Numbered from the stretch's first letter, positions 34,243 to 44,829 are shown. The stretch: DNA of 64,000 bases from Ostrinia nubilalis (GCF_963855985.1 NC_087104.1:3658001-3722000), one strand, 5' to 3'. The notes: generated from the letters alone by a model not told the origin. Translations and numbers: made by a program.

Positions 34243-34537
34243 ACCGCGAAACCCTTACAACATTTTTAATATCGAATTTAAACTTACCCGTACTCTTTAC
34301 GCTCCAACAACGAAATGCGTTTCTAGAGTCAAAAAAGTTAAACAGACGCATTTTTTTATTAATCTAACCTCTTAAATTAACCAAAACAAATGTTCTGTTA
34401 ACATGTCACACGAAACTTAGGTATACAACACCTATTTGGTCTTATATTTGGGTGTTTAGGCTTGGGCCAAATTCCGTGCCGCTGAGTGTACATGATTTAG
34501 CATGAATTATCATGAATAATATTAACTACTTATTTAC

Positions 34538-34733
34538 CTCTCAGTGTCTTGAGGCAACTTAAAAAAGTACATTCTGTGTTTTTATTATTATTTAGGCAGT
34601 TAAATACTGCACAGTATTTAGTACACCATTTTCTTTATTTTCTTTCAATATAGTTACACAAGAATACGCGTGCGTGAGTCAATGTTCGCTCGTATGTGAG
34701 GCCTTGTCGAATAGTATCCTGTAGGTGGGCCAT
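34538..34733 (-). pseudogene. THAP-like exon in segment S, inner copy
   Basis: Minus-strand reading of segment S contains MAHLQDTIRQGL…, then in another frame CAVFNCLNNNKNTEC, a THAP-like C-x4-C start, and a donor AGAG|GTAAAT. Relative to the outer copy it has a stop after the first 30 codons but keeps 26 bases lost in the outer copy (TGTACTTTTTTAAGTTGCCT region). One missing base breaks what looks like FFKLPQD. Confidence 0.5.
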
Positions 34734-35228
34734 CGTGCGTGTTTTATTTTCGATGTAAACTCGCGGAGATGAACAGGCCTGGTGGAACTGCGAAATTCAA
34801 ATTTTCTTATATTTTTGCAAGTCAGTGTCAGGTTGTATGTTAAAATGTATCAGAGATAATAATATTGATGATACATAAGATTATGATTACGTAGGTACAC
34901 AAGATTGATAATTTGTAACTGCGTGAATCATATTTTGATCAATTAACCTGACACTGACTTGCAAACAAAGTAAGAAAATTTGAAAATTTCGCGTCTACCT
35001 CAACGCATTCATCTTTCATCCTTTTCAAATGGCACGATATAATTCCGTCTACATTTCCAAGTAACATATCTGCCCATCTATGTTTTTCTTAAGATAAATG
35101 GGTAAAATGTTTTGGCTAACATGGCATCCCTAAATTCACTCACACTAGACAAACGCCAAAATTTTGCGTCACAGTTTCGTTGTAGCGCGAGTTCCGTCCG
35201 CCTTTTTTTATAGGTCCATGACGTGAGG

Positions 35229-35518
35229 TGCCAAACTGCGAAAAATGGCGGAGGAAATACATGATTTAGCATGAATTATCATGAATAATATTAACTACTT
35301 ATTTACCTCTCAGTGTTTTTATTATTATTTAGGCAGTTAAATACTGCACAGTAAGTGTTTAGTACACCATTTTCTTTATTTTCTTCCATCATACACAAGA
35401 ATACGCGTGCGTGAGTCAATGTTCGCTCGTATCTGAGGCCTTGTCGAATAGTATCCTGTAGGTTGGCCATCGTGCGTGTTTTGTTTTCGATGTAAACTCG
35501 CGGAGATGAACAGGCCTG
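35229..35518. repeat. Duplicated segment S, outer copy, right part
   Basis: TGCCAAACTGCGAAAAATGG to AACAGGCCTG. Matches 32871-34781 minus the Tc1-like insertion and minus a few small indels. Confidence 0.85.
35307..35470 (-). pseudogene. THAP-like exon in segment S, outer copy
   Basis: Open from ATG 35470 (MANLQDTIRQGLRYERTLTH ...) through a second ATG pair at 35392-35387 (MMEENKENGVLNTY) to CAVFNCLNNNKNTE and AG|GTAAAT. It ends in the same phase as the THAP exon at 32503-32576. The C-x4-C start suggests a THAP domain, cut short by a deletion relative to the inner copy. Could be the first exon of a second THAP element or gene of which only this end is duplicated. Confidence 0.5.
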
Positions 35519-35654
35519 TGGGTCTAGACAAAGTGCAAATTATAATCGCAAACCAGTCGAAAAGTGGTCGAAAAGCCCCTTTTTTGTATGGAGTTTTGAC
35601 GGATTCGATTTTCGATTCGATCAAAAAGTGCGTTTTGTCTAGGGGGGCTGGTTA

Positions 35655-36576
35655 TAGTCAGCGTCAAATAGTTCGTGAGACCCAAAGTGACCAAAAAGTT
35701 GACAACACAACCGTTCTAATGAAGAATGTTCACTAATTTTGTTTTTTAGCTTTCTGTATTCTCTGTTAAAAATAAAAAATACGCGTGAAAGAATTATTTC
35801 GATACGTCAATTAGTTTCCAAGATATTGAATTTTAAAAGTGCGGGCGGCGGCCGGCCCGCCATTTTATGCGCGTGACGTCATATTACAACGACTGGCTCA
35901 TATTTGTATGGGTGGAATCTTGCAAACTGAATTAAGACCCACTTCCAGGCAACCGATTAAGCTGAAATTTCGCAAACACATGTGATTTGGATGACCATGC
36001 AATATTATGATGACATGGAGCTGATCTGATGATGGAGCTGGAAGGTGGCCATAGGAACTCTATAATAAAACGACTTAAATGCATCGAGTTTGGGCTCGTT
36101 CGTTTTGTATTGATGAGTATTTTAATTCTATATAGTAATCGGGGTCTAATGATGGAGCTGGAAGGTAATTCGCAATAAAACGACACAATCGCATCAAGTT
36201 TGGGTTTGGTTCAATTTTAATTTCTGTGATGGGTCTGGGTGTTAATATGTATAATAAGTTTGTATTTACAAAAAAAAAATATTTAAGTATGTTTAAATCC
36301 GTTTTCTAGTGAGCGGACGCTGTGAATGTACGTCACACGGGGTCACGTGACCGTCGGCGGGACTCAATATTTAAGCGAACTTTGAATGCCTATAAAATCA
36401 TAACTACTTGGTATTTTTGAATGAAATAAAAACTAATGTATTTGTAAATGTAAAAGCTTAACTGTAACATAGGTTTCAAGTGATTTTGCATACCTAGTAA
36501 CATTCTCAATTGTAACAAAGACGTGTTACGAACTTTTTGGCTACTTTGGGTGTCACGAACTATTTGACGCTGACAG
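35655..36576. mobile_element. 922-bp TIR element, probable TA target
   Basis: Left end TAGTCAGCGTCAAATAGTTC; right end is the complement (...GAACTATTTGACGCTGACAG), arms about 50 bp with shared CCAAAGT/ACTTTGG. TA on both sides. Inside are two decayed units of the 121-bp repeat family (36005-36215, GATGGAGCTGGAAGGT) and a SINE 3' end (36210-36310, AATTTCTGTGATGGGTCTGG). Confidence 0.8.
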
Positions 36577-37257
36577 TACCATAAAACATTGAGTCTAAAA
36601 AAAGTCTAGATATGTCAAAAGTTCGCTGGTATCGTCAAACTTAGCTCCCGGTCGAGTGAACTGCGCACCAAACAGCCGTGACGTCACATCGACGCTCCGA
36701 GTTAGCTCGATCGGGTATAGTGATTTTCGATTATTGGATCTTGTGGCACAAAAAACTTAAGCAACTCAAACTTATTTAACTTGAATACTAGAATACAGTT
36801 TTAAATAGCAAGACTATCAAAAGTTTATTGATCGACTGGTCTTTTGAAATATTTCCGCATTTTTCTGGTATACGAAAAAAAAGATTTTATACCCCTTTAC
36901 TACTATTATTATATTTTATCAATAGGACACCTTTTGACCCCACTGCGCCAGCTGAGGGTTATGTTTTTACCGATTTTCTTATCGTCGCACCGCACACTAA
37001 CAGAAAAAGGGTCTGTTGAACCCAGACAATTGAAATCAAAAGGTGCGCATTAATATTGAGCCCGCGAGATACCAGTTTATTTACGCGAATGGGCATCCTC
37101 AAGGATTTATAGTGTCTGGGTATCTTACTCATGGGAACGGTAAAATGGAGAGGGTTTCATTCGCTGGCTCCATAATAATCATGTTCAATTTAGAAAAAGT
37201 ATTTGTACGTGGACCGCAACTAAAAAGGATCTATAGGAGCTAGCAAATGCATTAGAG
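36577..37257. other. Intron sequence with a dispersed repeat
   Basis: 36655-36705 (CCGTGACGTCACATCGACGC) is the complement of a segment at 12540-12580. No gene seen; ORFs near 36830-37243 are not protein-like. Confidence 0.5.
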
Positions 37258-37507
37258 CAGTGGTTCTTAACCGGTGGTCCGCGGACCACTGGTGGTCCCT
37301 GGAGGCATTCCAAGTGGTCCGTGAAGACATCGTAATAAACAAGTGACGTGACGTGATGAGTCGAGTCAACACAACGCAAACGGCGCACAGTGTTCGAGAA
37401 ATCGACCTCCCCTTTTATAGGATTTTGAAAAAAAAACGTGGTCCCTGACAAGACAGAAATTTGGTAAAATGGTCCCTCGTTCGTGACTTAAAGGTTAAGA
37501 ACCACTG
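37258..37507. mobile_element. 250-bp hAT-type MITE, 8-bp TSD
   Basis: CAGTGGTTCTTAACCGGTGG at the left, ...GGTTAAGAACCACTG at the right (15-bp perfect termini), TSD CATTAGAG at 37250-37257 and 37508-37515. Typical non-autonomous hAT element. Confidence 0.95.
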
Positions 37508-37644
37508 CATTAGAGAGACAACAGTCGAACATTCGTTCCCGTTTGTGCAGCGTTATCAACTAAGCTTTAGTATGTGATTCCGCTTTTATTCACTTTTAGA
37601 AATGCCGACGCATTTCAGCAAATATGTATTCTGTAATGATTTTA

Positions 37645-37787
37645 TTTACGGGATTGCTATCATGTTCCTTAATTTTGAGTTTCACCCACAAGTTTCCTCA
37701 CTTACTCCGTGACCATGGCGCAATTGCAACAGAGCCGAAATATCGGAAACTCAAAATTAAAGTAGGTACTTGGTAGCAATCCCGTAA
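37645..37787. mobile_element. 143-bp MITE
   Basis: TTACGGGATTGCTATCATGT ... TGGTAGCAATCCCGTAA, with AATTTTGAGTTTC near both ends. A half copy is at 21253-21340. Confidence 0.85.
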
Positions 37788-38134
37788 ATAATAATTACTG
37801 ACCAATTGACCATGAAAGTTTAAAAAATACAATGTAGTCTGTATAGGTTCTTCATAACTACCATTTTCTTCTACATTAGTTTGATATGGACTTCATTGTA
37901 TCTCATAAAATTTAGTGAATAGGCACTTACAGGGCAGATATGTACCATCCTAGACTGCATCCCACTTAACATCAGGTGCGATTGTGGTCAAATACCTGCC
38001 TTGCTATGCATAAAAAAAAACAATGGTGATCAAAATATACTAAAAAGTATGATAGTACACAATGCGCGCCAAAAACTTTTGAGTCAGATTTTATCTTTAG
38101 TTTAGTTTTGTTGATACCAAAGTTTTTAGCTTAC

Positions 38135-38330
38135 CTATAGCATCATATTCGTCTTCGATCTCCGTACACAGCCGTTTATTCTTCGATTCATCTTCGAAAT
38201 TATATCTCTTCGAGATAGAGGGGCTTTCGGCTACCTCCACCATGTTGTGGTAGTCGGTGACGTAAGATGGCGGCTCGTAGGACGTGACGTCATCAACCGT
38301 GCTTTCTTCTTCGTCTTCTTCCACTAAATC
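38135..38330 (-). CDS. MADF-BESS protein, exon 2 (acidic linker)
   Basis: Opens after TTTCATTCACAGCAG (a tandem CAGCAG acceptor) in phase 0 and ends ATAG|GTAAGC with one base over. Encodes DLVEEDEEESTVDDVTSYEP, then PSYVTDYHNMVEVAESPSIS, KRYNFEDESKNKRLCTEIED and EYDAI. It is the acidic linker between MADF and BESS. Use of the upstream CAG would add one Gln. An R1-like LINE copy sits 38 bp upstream of the acceptor, so the branch point lies in its duplicated target site or very near it. Confidence 0.88.
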
Positions 38331-38368
38331 CTGCTGTGAATGAAAATATTGGTCAGTTTTAGAATAAC

Positions 38369-38982
38369 GGGACTATTCCCACCTCTCGTTCCCACCACTG
38401 CAACTCCTGTGTAGCCAGGATCTACAGCTTGACCGCCACAAAAACCCAACCAATGAAGGTCAAGTTTGTCCCGGGGGAAAGTTAAACTGTCATTGGACCC
38501 GCAACGAAATTAATCAGAAGAACATAGGAGGAGTTCGAAATTAAGGTTCGACTTCCCTCCATTGCAAAGCGGATGACAGGTGACAAACAAAGGTTTAAAA
38601 CCTTTAAGAAAAAGATTATGCACCACGGACAATAAATTAAATTAAGGGGGCCTATCTTATGAGCAATTAGCAACTACCTGCCAATAATATTTTTCACAAA
38701 ATCGCTTAAAAGCACGGAAATTTTTCCTTGTCGCGACAAGATCGGTGTAATAAATTGCGGAAACAGATGTATGTTGTATTGAATTAAGCATTATATCACG
38801 TTCATGTTTCCAAAGATCACACTCCCACAAGATATGATGGGCAGACTGCTCATGACTGACATCATCAGTGGAACACTCGCAAAAAGGAGACGGAACTAGT
38901 TTGAATTCGTGAAGTTTATGTTTAAAGTTGCCATGTCCCGTGAGGAACTGCGACGAGCAATGGTCGAGTCGAGTCGAGCAAT
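38369..38982 (-). mobile_element. R1-like LINE, 3' 614 bp, 18-bp TSD
   Basis: Nearly identical to 5116-5727 (3' UTR plus the last about 107 codons of ORF2). Target-site duplication GGTCAGTTTTAGAATAAC at 38351-38368 and 38983-39000. The 5' junction carries a GTCGAGTCGAGTCGAGCAAT stutter, as seen at template-jump junctions. It lies in the MADF-BESS intron. Confidence 0.95.
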
Positions 38983-39058
38983 GGTCAGTTTTAGAATAAC
39001 TGTCATTTGACTTCGACTAAAACGAACACGTTTGTTCAAGAATAGAAGTTCGTTCTTT

Positions 39059-39200
39059 CGTTTCAGCCAAATGACGTCCACTGCTGGACAAAGGCCTCCC
39101 CCTAGATTTCCATAACGACCGGTCCTTCGCTGCTCGCATACAAGTTTTTCCTCTGACCTTCACAAAATCGTCGGTCCACCTAATGGGGGGCCTGCCCACA
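39059..39200 (-). mobile_element. RTE-type LINE 3'-end fragment
   Basis: TTTCAGCCAAATGACGTCCA through GGGGGGCCTGCCCACACTAC. Same family as 50818-51188. Starts about 60 bp after the R1-like copy's TSD. Confidence 0.85.
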
Positions 39201-39381
39201 CTACGAATAGATGTGATTGCCTCAATTGAATAATAGATTCGTAAAAACATATTTTTAGAATCAGAAAGGATAACCAAACCGAAGGACTAACGACGAATAA
39301 GACAAAATTCGACTGAGGGTTCTCTATTATGTATGATCTTCGTGCTTTTTATTTCGGGAACGCAAGGTTCATAATAAATAA

Positions 39382-41004
39382 GGGGGCGTCCATAAATTAC
39401 GTGAGACTTTTAGGGGGGGGAGGGGGTCAACGAAAACCTCACTAAATCTCACGTGGGGGAGAGGGGGGGTCTCGGAAAATATCACGTAATTTTTCCCGCA
39501 AGAAATTGAGTAAAATTGCCAGAAAACTTGGTTATTGAAGTAAAAAAAAATGTTTTTTTTTATGATGATAATGACAATTTATTCTAAACCGTGTAATCAA
39601 ATTAAACTAAAAATGCATCCATCTGCATTTGTGAACACTAAAGATGCAGAATACATGTCGAAACTAAGAAAAATCGAAATTAAAGAAAAACGTCATCGGC
39701 ATCGCAATTGCGTAAAAAATTGGCCAAGTGTGTGTCGTGCCACGCGCAGTGTAGGGTTCCATAGTTGTCTGTCTGTCGTTACCACAATATATTTCAGAAG
39801 CAAGCAATTACTTCATCTAAAGTCACTTTTCATATTTTCTTCTAAGGAATTTTTAGAATAGAATAGAATAGAATAACGTTTATTTTGCTGCCACATGAAT
39901 ATACATACATACATAAAACAAACGGTCAACATTACAGAACCAGTCAAAAGAATGACAATTAAAATTAAAATTAATCAGGACAGTTACTTAGGCGGCGCTG
40001 CAGCAGCAAAAAGGTCCCCGTCTCAGCATGTGTCAAGTGCATACCACATGACGCTGATTTTCAGACGGCGCGGCGGCCGCGGTCTGAGTTGCTCGGTGTA
40101 TCAGGATATGAGTTTTATAAATGTCAAATTTAAATGTCAAGTAGTAGAAGAAATTAATACAAATAAAAAAAAAAAAATAACATTAATATGTATAATTAAA
40201 GGAAATGTCAAATGTCAAAAACGATAAAATTGTAGATGTCAAAAAGAATATTAAAGAACAACTAGAGGACTTGATGATACTTAGCAACGAGTCATTTTTG
40301 AATGCTGAGTAGGTGTTTTCTAAGTTTACTTTTGAAAGTAAACTTAGATTTTACGGGTTAAGAAATTGTATAATACATGTTCAAATGACTATTACTCTTA
40401 AACTAAGTAATGTATCTTAACCGTTTTAGTTTTCCTTGAAAAAATTCATCTCCACACATGCAGGGGAGCTACCCTAGAAAAAAATTTTTTTTTCAAAATT
40501 TTATTTTACCGTTTTGTCGGTGTGATTTTAATATACATACCTTCACAAAATCACAGCTCCCCAGTGCCAATAGTTCCCAAGCGAAACCTCGGACAGACAG
40601 ACAGACATATCGAAACTATAAGGGTTCCTTGTCAGGACTACGGAACCCTAAAAAATGACATTACATACGTATGAAAATATTATGTATTCGTAGTTAAAGT
40701 AACCAATAGTCAAATTTGACAGATGTCAAATGACAAGTGGTTATATAACAAAAAAAATGTTTTTATAACAATGTTTAACTTGACTTTTAGTACATTTTTT
40801 AACTATTAGTTTACATTTTATTAATATCATATAAATCTAATAGGCTGGAAGCATAGACATTGCAAAATAGGCATTTTATTAAATATCACGTGAGATTAGA
40901 GAGGTGGGGGAGGGGGTCAGGCAAAATCTCACCAAATCTCACCAAGGGGGGCGGGGGGGTTGAAAAATGGCCAAAATTGTCTCACGTAATTTATGGACGC
41001 CCCC
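39382..41004. mobile_element. 1.6-kb Harbinger-like element, TAA target
   Basis: Termini GGGGGCGTCCATAAATTACG and the complement, with TAA on both sides (39379-39381, 41005-41007). G-runs and CTCAC...ATCTCAC words are repeated in both subterminal regions. TWA target sites and a G-start fit PIF/Harbinger. The interior holds (GAATA)n at 39847 and GACAGACAGACAGAC at 40595, with no intact transposase, so it is non-autonomous or a composite. Confidence 0.8.
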
Positions 41005-41007
41005 TAA

Positions 41008-42162
41008 TGTATAACTTCATATCAAAGTCTTGACTCATGTGTAACATTAATAGTAAGGAGAAACTAAGGTTTATTTTCTTCCAACTACATCAGTGTTTAA
41101 AGTTTTTGATCCTCAGGCTAGGGTTGCCATTTTACCAGTCAGTGGGGTTAAAAAAAATAAACTCCCTTGGGCATACTACACTGTGTCATATAGTCCCGAA
41201 GTTAAAAAAGTCTACTATGAACTACTTAAATATTTGCTTGTTATACTTAATTAAACATAAAAAAACGTCCAGATGAATTATAACCTCAATAATGCCTATC
41301 GGTTGGTTATGATAATTATGCTGCAAGCATGTGTAAAAAATTTATACCTACGTGTTTTGAGTCAAAATCTGTTTCTTTTTTCAAGGATATTTTCTGGCAA
41401 CCCTATCCCCAACATTGTTTCGCTTTCGCGTTACACGGCTTACACGGAAAGTTATAAGCGCCGAACTAACTGGCATGCTTAACTTCAACGCGTACGTTAC
41501 TTTGTAGATAACTTATATCTTTTGTAATGACAAAGTTAGTTTAGTTTACCGTTAACTGTGCCAGACATGTTGGCAGACATATTTATGTCGTCTGATGTGC
41601 TATCCTTGTCACACAAAGTAATACATTTAGTTGCAAAATCGCTTATTTTGCAACCAGTTAAGTTTAGCATGAAGTGCTGTCGTCAGTACCTCCCTATTGA
41701 TTTCAGAATACCGTTTGCTACAAATGATTGTCAAACCTCCCTATTGATTTCAGACTACCGTTTGCTACAAATGATTGTCAAACTGCCTGTTTCAAGTTCT
41801 TGTATTTCTTACACAGTTGTATTTCCTTGGATGATTTCAATATTGACCTTGGATTAAGAAAATCGGATCAAGATTTAAGAGTTGTATTGTAATTCGAATC
41901 TACTATTTGTAATTCAGATTTATTGCCGCGAATCACTACTTCAGAAAATTAAAAATACAACCAATCCTTCGCAAACATTTTAATGTTTCAGAAACTTTTG
42001 TATTTTTTTGTTTATTCATTGAGAAAGTTCTGTTCATCGTGAAGAGCACGATCTGCCACTTCTTCATCCAGCCAGCTTAGTCATTATTTGATTAATAACA
42101 TCATAATTTCAGTTACTAACAGAGTCCTCCACTTGTTATTACTGTCACGTAATGGGTAGATA
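41008..42162. other. Intron sequence, no gene recognised
   Basis: Contains the tandem duplication at 41689-41782. No exon or element ends otherwise. Confidence 0.5.
41689..41782. repeat. Tandem duplication 2 x 47 bp
   Basis: CCTCCCTATTGATTTCAGA... repeated head to tail with one mismatch (AATACC/ACTACC). Confidence 0.9.
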
Positions 42163-42532
42163 TACGGGGTGACTTTTCCTTTTAAACTATGACTCTACTC
42201 ACTCATGGTACATAGTACATTCCCTGAATATGAAACAAATCCAATGAGTTAAAATTTCGAAAATCTAAACCTTGTACAGATTACAACGCATCAAACTTAA
42301 CACTGTGGCTTTTTTTTTTTTTCGATATAGTAGATGTTATTCTGCAACAAAAATGTAAAGTCTGATGTGATGTTCGTTTTAAACTCTTATAAGAGCACAA
42401 CAATACAAATAAATAGTAAAATTAAGACAAAAAACTCATTGGATTTGTCTCATATTCAGGGAATGTACTATGTATCATCATGAGTAGAGTCTTAGTTTAA
42501 AAGGATGCCAACCATTTCGAAGTCATCCTGTA
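42163..42532. mobile_element. 370-bp foldback MITE, TA target
   Basis: TACGGGGTGACTTTTCCTTT at the left; right arm is the complement (…TCATCCTGTA). Arms of about 90 bp share CATAGTACATTCCCTGAATA. TA duplicated. Confidence 0.85.
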
Positions 42533-42539
42533 TATTGCC

Positions 42540-42815
42540 GAATCTGCTCAGCAGCGGTTTGTAGTGACAAATTGTGTTTTTGCCACCGCTGGGATGGGCA
42601 CGAGTTGAATATGAATTTGGATATTTTGTCTTCTTTCTTTTTGGGTTACGAATCGTCGACTGTTGATTTGATAGGGCCTGTTGTCCTTTTTGGTGACTTG
42701 TGTTGTGATTTACATTGTAGTGCGTTAGATTTTGCAGCTAATTAAAAAAAACTTTAAAATCAAATTACTACTCACTTCAAGGCACAGGGCTTCTCTGTTA
42801 TGTAGAGATAATACT
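42540..42815. other. Intron sequence, nothing recognised
   Basis: Short stretch between two MITEs with no signal. Confidence 0.5.
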
Positions 42816-42932
42816 TAGGCTGAGTTGCAACATCTTACTTTAACTAACGTCAAAAATCTGTCAAACTCTATACAAAACACACCGGTTATTGTTATAGTTA
42901 CGGTTAAAGTAGTTTGGTGCAACTCAGACTTA
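42816..42932. mobile_element. MITE (TTAGGCTGAGT family)
   Basis: TTAGGCTGAGTTGCAACATC ... GTGCAACTCAGACTTA, internal AACGTCAAAAATCTGTCAAA. Most complete copy of this family in the window. Confidence 0.85.
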
Positions 42933-43320
42933 ACGTAAACCCTTCATCCTACGCTATAAAAGTATAGTTCACTATAATATTCAGCAAAATGACAGAATTT
43001 ATTGTGATTCTGAAAGGCAATTTTACTGGCTAATTGGCAGTTATTACACAAAATGTAGTTTAAAATTGAAATGCTTATTAAAATTGTAGAATTATTGTCG
43101 ACCACTTCTGTATTCACATCGTTGGGTCATTACATGATAATGGTATTATCAGTGGGAATGGACAGTTTATTTGCAGCTGGTAGAGCACATATTATAACAA
43201 AGACTATTATATCATTTCTAATGACTACAGTACAAGCTGTTTTATCAAGAAGCGCGAGTGTGCGCTGGTTACATGCAATCGTGCCACTTAAAATCAAATC
43301 AAAGTTGTTTTCAGGACTAT

Positions 43321-43466
43321 CATCATCATCATCATCATCATCACTTCAGCCATAGGACGTCCACTGCTGAACATAGGCCTCCCCCAATGCTATCCACGTT
43401 GATCGATTGGTAGCATCCAGCGTCCAGCGCTTGCCTGCTACCAGCTATAAAAGTTCTGGTCGCTGG
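43321..43466 (-). mobile_element. RTE-type LINE 3' end with (CAT)n tail
   Basis: CATCATCATCATCATCAT followed by ACTTCAGCCATAGGACGTCC and AACATAGGCCTCCCCCAATG. (GAT)n is the 3' tail on the minus strand. Confidence 0.88.
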
Positions 43467-44102
43467 ATTCAGGACTATAAAAGTAAAGTTTTTCTTAAAA
43501 AGTTGGGTCTTAAAAGTTTAATACTTGATGTTACACCCACTAAAATTCATATTCACATTTGTACATCGAGTAGACAAGTTCTTTTATAAAATATCATTTA
43601 AATTACTTCTTTTTATATTCAAGTAAGAATTTATATCATCATTGTTCGGCATTATACATATTTTATATGCCCCTAGATAAGTATGTTATAGAGACTTATG
43701 TGAACAATAGATAAATACTCTTTAGAGGATAAATGCCACGAATACTATATCTTTTGTTGGCCAGAAATATTGGAGAGCACAGGTAGAACTATAATAAAAT
43801 TCTGTCGTATATTCCCTGGCGCTCTGGGAATAGCCAAATTATATAAATGGCCTTCGTCTCGTCCTTTATTTGTCTTTTGTTTTCTAGTTTTTGGGACCAA
43901 TTTACTACCAACAATGGATATTTATTAGAGTCTGAAACAAACTTTTAATTGTGATGAAATATACGACTGAAAGTGATAATAAATAGTTATTAAACTTTTT
44001 CTTTTGAAGTTTTTCTGACACGTATTGTTTTTGATACACACTAAATTAATTTTAACGAGTTTATTTTATCATATCTAGGTTTTCTTTTATCCCTAAAATG
44101 TT
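43467..44102. other. Intron sequence, nothing recognised
   Basis: AT-rich, no element or gene seen. Confidence 0.5.
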
Positions 44103-44225
44103 TAACGCCCGTATTCACAAACGTTACTATGAGGTCCCATAGTGCGCGAGGACGCACAGGGTGACACGCGAACCAATCATAGAGCTCTATTCAACGCTGT
44201 GCGTTCGATTGTAAATACGGGCGTT
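44103..44225. mobile_element. About 120-bp MITE, complete
   Basis: AACGCCCGTATTCACAAACG ... TGTAAATACGGGCGTT termini; internal GCTCTATTCAACGCTGTGCG. A truncated copy lies at 44830-44933 in the same orientation. Confidence 0.85.
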
Positions 44226-44552
44226 AGAGGCGGAAATAGGCAATGAAAGTTTGTATGTCTCATTATTGGAATCATTACAATTCTCTAAATAATTATTATA
44301 TTTCTTTGAGGAAGAAAGAAAATCAACATAACTGAGGTACACGACAGGATTTTATCACGGGCAGTGTGCGCAATAATTCTATTGTGATAGTCTGATAACT
44401 GAAGCCGCTTAGTATTGTTGAAGTATTTTGTATAATCATCATCAATTTTGTAGCATAATTACATTAGTTTTGGCGCATTATTTACATAATGTTTAGTCGG
44501 TTTTGCTCATAACAATAGCTGGACCAGCATTAGTATCATATGTAATTAAATT

Positions 44553-44792
44553 TTATCGTGTTCTATTTAAACTGCCCTGTCCTTTTCTCCCATAGAATGA
44601 ATATGTATATTCCGTCTCTCTCAAACGTTTCCCACAGAACTTGTGTTCTGGACAGTCTGTTGTGTAAACTCGATTAGCTGATTGGTCCGCTGTAGTTTCA
44701 GCTGCTCTTTCAACCTTTTTTCCCTTTTCAGCTGTTTTTTTGGCTGCATTCCTTTTAAAGTCCGCTGGTACGTATTTCAGCGGTAAATGCAT
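44553..44792 (-). CDS. Possible small ORF, 79 codons, unrecognised
   Basis: MHLPLKYVPADFKRNAAKKT, AEKGKKVERAAETTADQSAN, then RVYTTDCPEHKFCGKRLRET and a TAA. The Lys/Ala-rich middle and Cys pair look more protein-like than chance ORFs nearby, but there is no known domain and no clear splice partner. It lies between two copies of one MITE (44103-44225, 44830-44933). Could be a relic exon or simple chance. Confidence 0.2.
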   Translation of the reverse strand: MHLPLKYVPADFKRNAAKKTAEKGKKVERAAETTADQSANRVYTTDCPEHKFCGKRLRETEYTYSFYGRKGQGSLNRTR

Positions 44793-44829
44793 GAAGGTTT
44801 ATTTCAAACGCATTTTAAAAAGGATTTAT

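Larger units (their letters stand above)
32901..34488. mobile_element. Tc1-like foldback with two head-to-head transposase halves
   Basis: Ends CACTCAGCGGCACGGAATTT and its complement, flanked by TA (32899-32900, 34489-34490). The arms, about 740 bp each, are inverted copies of the left half of one Tc1/mariner element, each with promoter region and N-terminal transposase. Only about 100 bp lies between them. The single-copy empty site GGAGGAAATACATGATTT is preserved at 35250-35267. Confidence 0.9.
32836..34781. repeat. Duplicated segment S, inner copy
   Basis: Same sequence as the outer copy (AGGGCTGACTTCGG ... GAACAGGCCTG), but uninterrupted at ACGTGAGG and instead split by the Tc1-like element at 32901-34488. 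Without that insertion it is about 360 bp, about 90% identical to the outer copy by eye. Confidence 0.85.
32322..35220 (+). mobile_element. P-like (THAP) element with 8-bp TSD, nested content
   Basis: Terminal repeats CATGGACCTATAAAAAAAG (left) and its complement ending AGGTCCATG (right), about 28 bp. The TSD ACGTGAGG lies at 32314-32321 and 35221-35228. An 8-bp TSD, CA...TG termini and a THAP-type first exon near the left end all fit the P superfamily. The middle (32836-34781) is a second copy of the flanking segment S plus a Tc1-like insertion, not P coding sequence, so the element is non-autonomous. A smaller inverted-repeat element (34786-35010; arm GCAAGTCAGTGTCAGGTT) lies near the right end. 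hAT is an alternative superfamily by TSD length. Confidence 0.78.
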
